This document shows, piece by piece, positions 59,192 through 64,000 of a stretch of 64,000 bases of DNA. Under the pieces are notes generated by a model. The model had not been told where the DNA came from. It made no database searches and saw only the letters and a program-made list of their open reading frames with translations. Made by a program: the position numbers and the translations under genes. This stretch comes from Lytechinus variegatus (lineage: Eukaryota > Echinodermata > Echinoidea > Temnopleuroida > Toxopneustidae). Where the stretch lies: assembly GCF_018143015.1 (NCBI RefSeq), contig NC_054748.1, forward strand, positions 14,994,967 through 15,058,966. The letters are read 5' to 3'. Within the stretch, counting starts at the first letter, position 1, and the number at the start of each line of letters is the position of its first letter.

Positions 59192-60864
59192 CTAGAATTT
59201 AATTCGTCATGCGGACGAATTAGGTGGTCTGTCTTTATTATTGCCATCATGATCACTATTACCATGTTCATGCAGATCAATATGATCTTCGACTTCATGA
59301 TGACAATGGAATGCTCATTATGGATGGAATACTTGTGAAAGACGGGAGATGATAAAGCACTGTGAAAAGGGTCTCTAAAGTTTGATGTATGACAATACAT
59401 GTGATATGAAAAAAGTAATTATAATCTCTTTTATCTTGCTAAGTTTTAACTTTTGTACCTTTAAATTATCAAAAAGGATCATGTACGAGGTGGTTAAAAG
59501 AAAAAAAAAATGGAAAAAAAAATCATCTTGTTTACCCCAGGACTCGAACATCCGCCCTCGAGAAAGCAAGTCAAATGCGTTATCCATTGAGCCACGATAT
59601 TCCCCATAGAGATTACACGTAATCAATTTTGAGAATTACAATTCCAATTTTGCAAGTGAAAAACGGGCATGATCCCGGCATCTTAATCTTATAAAAAAAT
59701 AGAGGGAACACTTGCGAAAGATTAGGATCTCAGCTACATCATACTAAAAGCTCAGGGAAAAGTGACACTAAAAAATGGAGATATGGCTCACGAAATAGAG
59801 GAATGTCGAATCCAGTTTTGAGAAAAAGTCATGTCCCATAGAGATTACACGCAAAATGAGGAAAAATGACATGCCTCTTTTCATCGCTGTTTTACGCCAT
59901 GATGCGTTTTTCAAAATGAAAATTTACTTTTACTTAGGAGAAAGAGGAAATTCTAAACTACAACATATCCAAATCTGGACGAAAAAAAATGTATATTCGA
60001 GAAGTTACAACCAAATTTGCATAAATTTGATGACGTCATTTTTGAAAAAATAAAATTTCTAACTTAGGCGCCATTTTGATGACGTCATGATATATTTGAG
60101 GGACATTGATGACATGAAATCAAATCTACAACTCATACTCTATCGATATATGAAAAAAAAATTGGGGGTCAATGGACTATTTAAAGAGCTACAGTGAATT
60201 TTCAATAGGCATGTTTTTGCCCATATATGGCCTATAGTGAGAGCTCGCGCGCACACGTGCTGCAAAGTTTAACGGGTGTTAATTTCGTTACTAATGGTTG
60301 TAGAAGGTTGATCAAGGTATCAAATTGTTCAGAATTTTATTATCAATGCAATGATGTAAAAAAAAACGGTGTTTCTGTGTTACGTTAGGGCGTTACGTGC
60401 GGAAACGCGCGCGCAAATTTTTGAAATGCTTAAAATGACCTGAAACGTACCCAAAAAATTTTATAGGCCATTTGGAGAATTTTTTTACATTTGACGCGCG
60501 CGTACGCGCGCGTCATGACCTTTACATGACCTTTGATGACATTGACAGTTGACCTTTGACCTGAAGTTAATGTCATGTAAATATTGTTAATTTTTGATAA
60601 TTGATAATGAAGATATGATCAAATGAAGAATTTTACAAAATGGCGCGTAGATGACGTCATCATAACCATATGACCTTGAAAAGCTTAGTTTGCCGTCTCT
60701 ATGATAGATTCTATGTATGACGAAAAAATCAGCAAAATTGATTCAGCCAATTCCGAGAAAAGTTGGCGACAAACATAGGTGCCAAGAATAAAGAAAGAAA
60801 TAAAGAAAGAAATAAAGAAAATTCTGACGAAATCAATAGGTGATCTGTCATAGACAGACCACCT
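59192..60864 (-). mobile_element. Helitron/Helentron-like element, copy B (uninterrupted)
   Basis: About 1.67 kb, reverse orientation, homologous to copy A along its whole length except for the LINE. Same AGGTGGTCTGTC start, subterminal GACAGACCACCT, TTCGTC/GACGAA hairpin and CTAG end. The site of the LINE reads continuously here (acatgtattgtcatac on the element strand). Confidence 0.78.
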
Positions 60865-60899
60865 AATAATTTGGTTAGGCCCTAGGCCTAATTCAGTTC

Positions 60900-61300
60900 A
60901 GCTGTAGAAATCTAGATCTACAGAGTATGATCTAGGCACTCATTCAATGAACAAGGTTATAATATAACCTTGTTCTCAGTTATATCTCCATGTGTGGCAA
61001 AATAAGGGTGGCAATGTTTGGCTTATTTCCTCTTTTTCTTTGGGGCAAATGCCTGATTTTTTTACACTGACAGTTTCCATTATTTAAATTTGATTCTTTA
61101 AATCATTTTTTTCTTAATTAAAAATAGAGATCAAAAAATGAAAATTTTCTTGCCATATTACTTTCCACCAATAGAGGGCGTACCCAAAACTATGCCCAAA
61201 ATTCAAGTTTTTGAGCGCTCTGGTGAATACAAAAATTATTCCCAAGTTACTAATGAAAAATAAATTGCAACTGTATGGAAATTTTTAATTTTGGTCACAA
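60900..61300. repeat. Repeat shared with 44700-45480 (empty of the SINE)
   Basis: It shares aacaaggttataatataac and tactttccaccaatagaggg. The 44-kb copy has a SINE between these words. Confidence 0.6.
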
Positions 61301-61362
61301 AAGTGATATTTTATGATTTGTTAAAGTGTGCCCTGTACAACATTGGCATACCATAGTCCTAC

Positions 61363-61510
61363 CTGTAGATTCACCACAGACAGGGTGATGGCAGTGAACA
61401 AGTGGATCTACATGTAGGCCTAGTGTATTCTCAATCTCATTCTGAAACTCCGACATTGGCATTGTTATTGACTTTTGTCTTTTGATTGACATGAACTCAG
61501 TCACTGCCAT
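61363..61510 (-). CDS. Candidate coding exon, unknown gene
   Basis: A minus-strand ATG opens MAVTEFMSIKRQKSITMPMS, then EFQNEIENTLGLHVDPLVHC and HHPVCGEST, up to a CAG/GTAGGA donor. 49 codons are free of stops and look non-repetitive. No upstream acceptor or downstream partner was found. Low certainty. Confidence 0.3.
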
Positions 61511-61649
61511 GCGAATGCACCGCCATACACGCCATGCATGCACCGCCATACATGTTTTTTCTCGATTTGAGCCAAGTGATGACCAGCCAAGAGAGAGGGC
61601 ATGGCGTTGATAGTGGTGGTAGACTGATCAAGATCTACTCATAAATAGT

Positions 61650-61895
61650 TTGGCATCAATTGCATGCTGCAAAAGGTAAATGCAGGATCAGAGATGCCAA
61701 GTTCAAAGACCAGCTATGCGTGAGATTTTCTGTAAATCTGAGTGAGATCACAGACATTGTGTACAATGTATATTATATGGGGATAGGCTGTGATAGTTGC
61801 GTGAGACAGAGAATTGAGGGGATGAACAAGACTAGAGCCTAAAATGCTTCAGTCTTACGCATAATGCGTGAGACTTGGTAGCTCTGCAGGATTGA
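61650..61895. repeat. Repeat ending in GCAGAGCTACCAAGTCTCA (reverse)
   Basis: Reverse-oriented relative of 21786-22165, sharing the terminal word and TCTCACGCA elements. Confidence 0.5.
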
Positions 61896-61979
61896 TAATT
61901 AAGAATGAGGGAGAGTATGCCTATTCAGCTCAGTAAACTAGGATTGGAGGAGAGTAGCCCAAGGGCAGCCCTAGGCTAG

Positions 61980-62690
61980 ACAGCCGGGCAGCCATCTGTT
62001 TCGAGGATCTCGTACACAGATGGCCTGCAATCGTGAAGCAGCCATAAGGGGCTAACATTAATGCAAATTCCCGCGACAGGTCTCATCGATTTTTGTCTTT
62101 ATTTCATAAAAATATATATAAAGAACTGGACCAAAATAAAGATTATTATTTTGTTTTGGTCTGAAATGCACCAAAACAAGGACAAAAAACAGTGACTTTC
62201 TTTGGCTATCGCGCAACTTCCACTTCCCTTGTTTATCCGAACTTAACACATAAACATATGGCCATTGAGTCCCTGCACAGATTGAGCTAGAACTATGGTC
62301 TCTGTAATTGGTGAGTGGAGCCAATAGAGTTCAGCGGAACAACCAATATAACACTACAGAGACCAAAGTCATTGGTTTAGGGCAGCCCAAGACTGCAAGA
62401 ATCAAGGCAAAGGGCCTTGATTCTAGGACTAGCTAGAAGTATGAAATAAAGAGTATGATGGTGGGCCCCAAGTCTGCGTACCTAACAATTTGAGTTAAGA
62501 TTTAACATGAATTTCTTCTTATTTCACAAAATCTTTCAGTTGATAATGTTCCTTACATCATGATGAGTTAGTGTGCCAAATATCTCATAAAAAATTGAAA
62601 GAAATCATAGGATTTTCTTGGAAAAAACCTCGGGCAGTCATGTTCATATTGAAAAAAAAATGGTACCCCATGTCTGCGCACTCATTCACT
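61980..62690. repeat. Compact copy of the repeat split over 21280-24815
   Basis: Blocks 61980-62190, 62205-62340 and 62490-62680 match 21280-21560, 23100-23275 and 24640-24815 in order. In the AMBRA1 intron they are spread out by insertions. Confidence 0.6.
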
Positions 62691-63223
62691 TTGCACACGA
62701 TTCAGGGATTTTGATGACAAAGGCTGCATTTTGAGGCTGTCAAATGAAATGCCCGAAATTCATTATTTTTCCACCATTTTGAGTCAGATTTTTTAAAGAA
62801 TACCTGTGTATGCATTGCATGTGCAAAGTTCCTGCTCGTTGCGTATCTTCAGATACGCGAGTGCGCAGACTTGGGAGACCGCGCAGACATGGGGGAACTG
62901 ACCATAAAAAAAGGAGGGTAATTAGAGGGGGAGAGTTGAGAAAGAGAGGAGGGTAATCAATCCTGGGTTTAAGGGGAAAAAGTTTGTCTGCATCCTGCAG
63001 ATTTCACCACTACACAAAACTATTATCACACAACCATTTTTTATTGATAGCCCCTCCTAGACCAAAACTCCCTAATGAAAGGGGGGGGGGGGGGTGGTGG
63101 CAGCACCCATGGCTGTGGGGGAGGGCTATAGAGCTATCAATCATTTTACAGTGTGCTAATAATAGCTGGGATGAGTTGGGTGAAGTTAGTAAGCAACCGC
63201 TTCAGTGTTTGCAAATTATTTAG
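62691..63223. other. Intergenic DNA, no firm feature
   Basis: It holds G runs near 63080 and the word cgcagacwtgggrgac repeated at 62864 and 62882. Nothing else is supported. Confidence 0.35.
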
Positions 63224-63344
63224 TCCCCTGAAACCCAGGATTACCGAGAGGAAAAGCGGGACGAGGAGGAGTAGGAGAGAAGATCATCGAGATCAGTTGG
63301 AGGAGTGGTGTAGAAGAAGGGGAATCCATTTTTGCCCAGTGGCA
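63224..63344 (+). CDS. Candidate internal coding exon, unknown gene
   Basis: Between acceptor attatttag and a GGCA/GTAAGT donor one frame reads PLKPRITERKSGTRRSRRED then HRDQLEEWCRRRGIHFCPVA with no stop. It is Arg-rich, and EEWCRRRGIHFCP could be a folded segment. No partner exon is visible, so the gene would extend right of the window. Confidence 0.4.
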
Positions 63345-63777
63345 GTAAGTTCTCATTAGTTGCTGTCTATCTGCAACCAAGCTGTCTGGTTTGTAATCTA
63401 CACCCTCCCCCACCCCCCCAAAAAAAAGGATTTTGTACTAACAAGTACTTGATTCCATTCATTATGATTTATGATCTGTTTTTCGTTGTAAGAGTTGTCA
63501 AGCTTATGTTTTGTGAGGGTTTATTTCCAATTCGTCTAATGCCATTTTGTCCAATTGCCAACTCATCTATTCATTTGATGATTGGACCAAATGGTTGTTA
63601 GACAAAATGGATGGAATGGCATTAGACTAAATGAAGGTAGACCATGTGGTGAGTGGACGAGTTGGCAGAGGACAAATTGGCAATTTACCTTTTGTGAGGC
63701 CCTCTAATATTGATGGAATGTAACAAATGTAGCCCACAAACTTTCTTTTTTAAATAAAAAAATTGGGTGAAACTGAT

Positions 63778-64000
63778 ACCCTTTTTACACAGGCTAAAAT
63801 TTCCTTAACCCCGTACTATAGGTGGGGCTTAATTGCCATTTAGCCCCACCTATAGTACGGGGTTAAGCTTAGCCCACTTTCTTTTTACACAGCATTTTTG
63901 CAAAGTGGGCTAACCCCACCTTTAGTACGGGATTATTTGGCCCTGCAAAAAAGCAGGGTTATCCCAGCAATTGCGGTGCTAAGAGCGATAGTACGGGGTT
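63778..64000. mobile_element. Second copy of the TAGTACGGGGTTA multi-hairpin element, cut by the window edge
   Basis: It matches 23941-24163 almost base for base, with one clear change in the first long stem (gcttaat for gctaaat). The near-identity implies recent activity. Confidence 0.8.

Overview
The window is animal nuclear DNA, most likely from an echinoderm and probably a sea urchin. The evidence is long AT-rich introns, a very dense mix of small palindromic DNA transposons, a tRNA-derived SINE ending in a short ATT tail, and two intron-rich genes that are clearly deuterostome-like. No species can be named from the sequence alone. No microbial-type operons, rRNA genes or CRISPR arrays are present.

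Three host genes lie head-to-tail on the plus strand. (1) Positions 448-530 hold the last coding exon of an RNA-binding-type protein ending in an RG/RGG tail. (2) TMEM86 (YhhN-family lysoplasmalogenase) has coding exons at 8773-8805 and 10928-11629, giving a 244-residue membrane protein. (3) AMBRA1 runs from 19710 to 43329. Thirteen coding exons join in frame to 4044 nt (1347 residues plus stop). The predicted protein has the split WD40 propeller, a long disordered middle, and two TQT dynein-light-chain motifs with the same spacing as in vertebrates. Three further candidate exons of unknown genes lie near the right end: minus strand about 58863-59081 and 61363-61510, plus strand 63224-63344.

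Region by region: 1-8.7 kb is intergenic and full of MITEs, including a 701-bp piggyBac-like element with TTAA ends, a 46-bp perfect palindrome and a 400-bp pyrimidine microsatellite. The 2.1-kb TMEM86 intron is largely a 1581-bp hAT-type element. 11.7-19.7 kb is intergenic repeat. 19.7-43.3 kb is AMBRA1, whose introns hold a SINE split by a hAT element, a Helitron/Helentron-like element split by a 5'-truncated LINE, nested CTG-target MITEs, a Harbinger-like MITE and tandem copies of the gene's own splice junctions. 43.3-47.9 kb holds nested MITEs and a 7SL-like SINE. 47.9-58.8 kb is one giant imperfect palindrome of about 10.8 kb with near-matching 12-bp flanks. 59.2-60.9 kb is a second Helitron-like copy, without the LINE. 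61-64 kb repeats sequence blocks also found at 21-25 kb.

The best leads are the giant palindrome, the repeated duplication of AMBRA1 exon edges, the 7SL-like SINE, the Helitron/LINE pair in which one copy shows the empty site of the other, and a DNA transposon that inserted into a copy of its own family. All calls come from reading the sequence. No database search or alignment program was run, so identities and family names are judgement.
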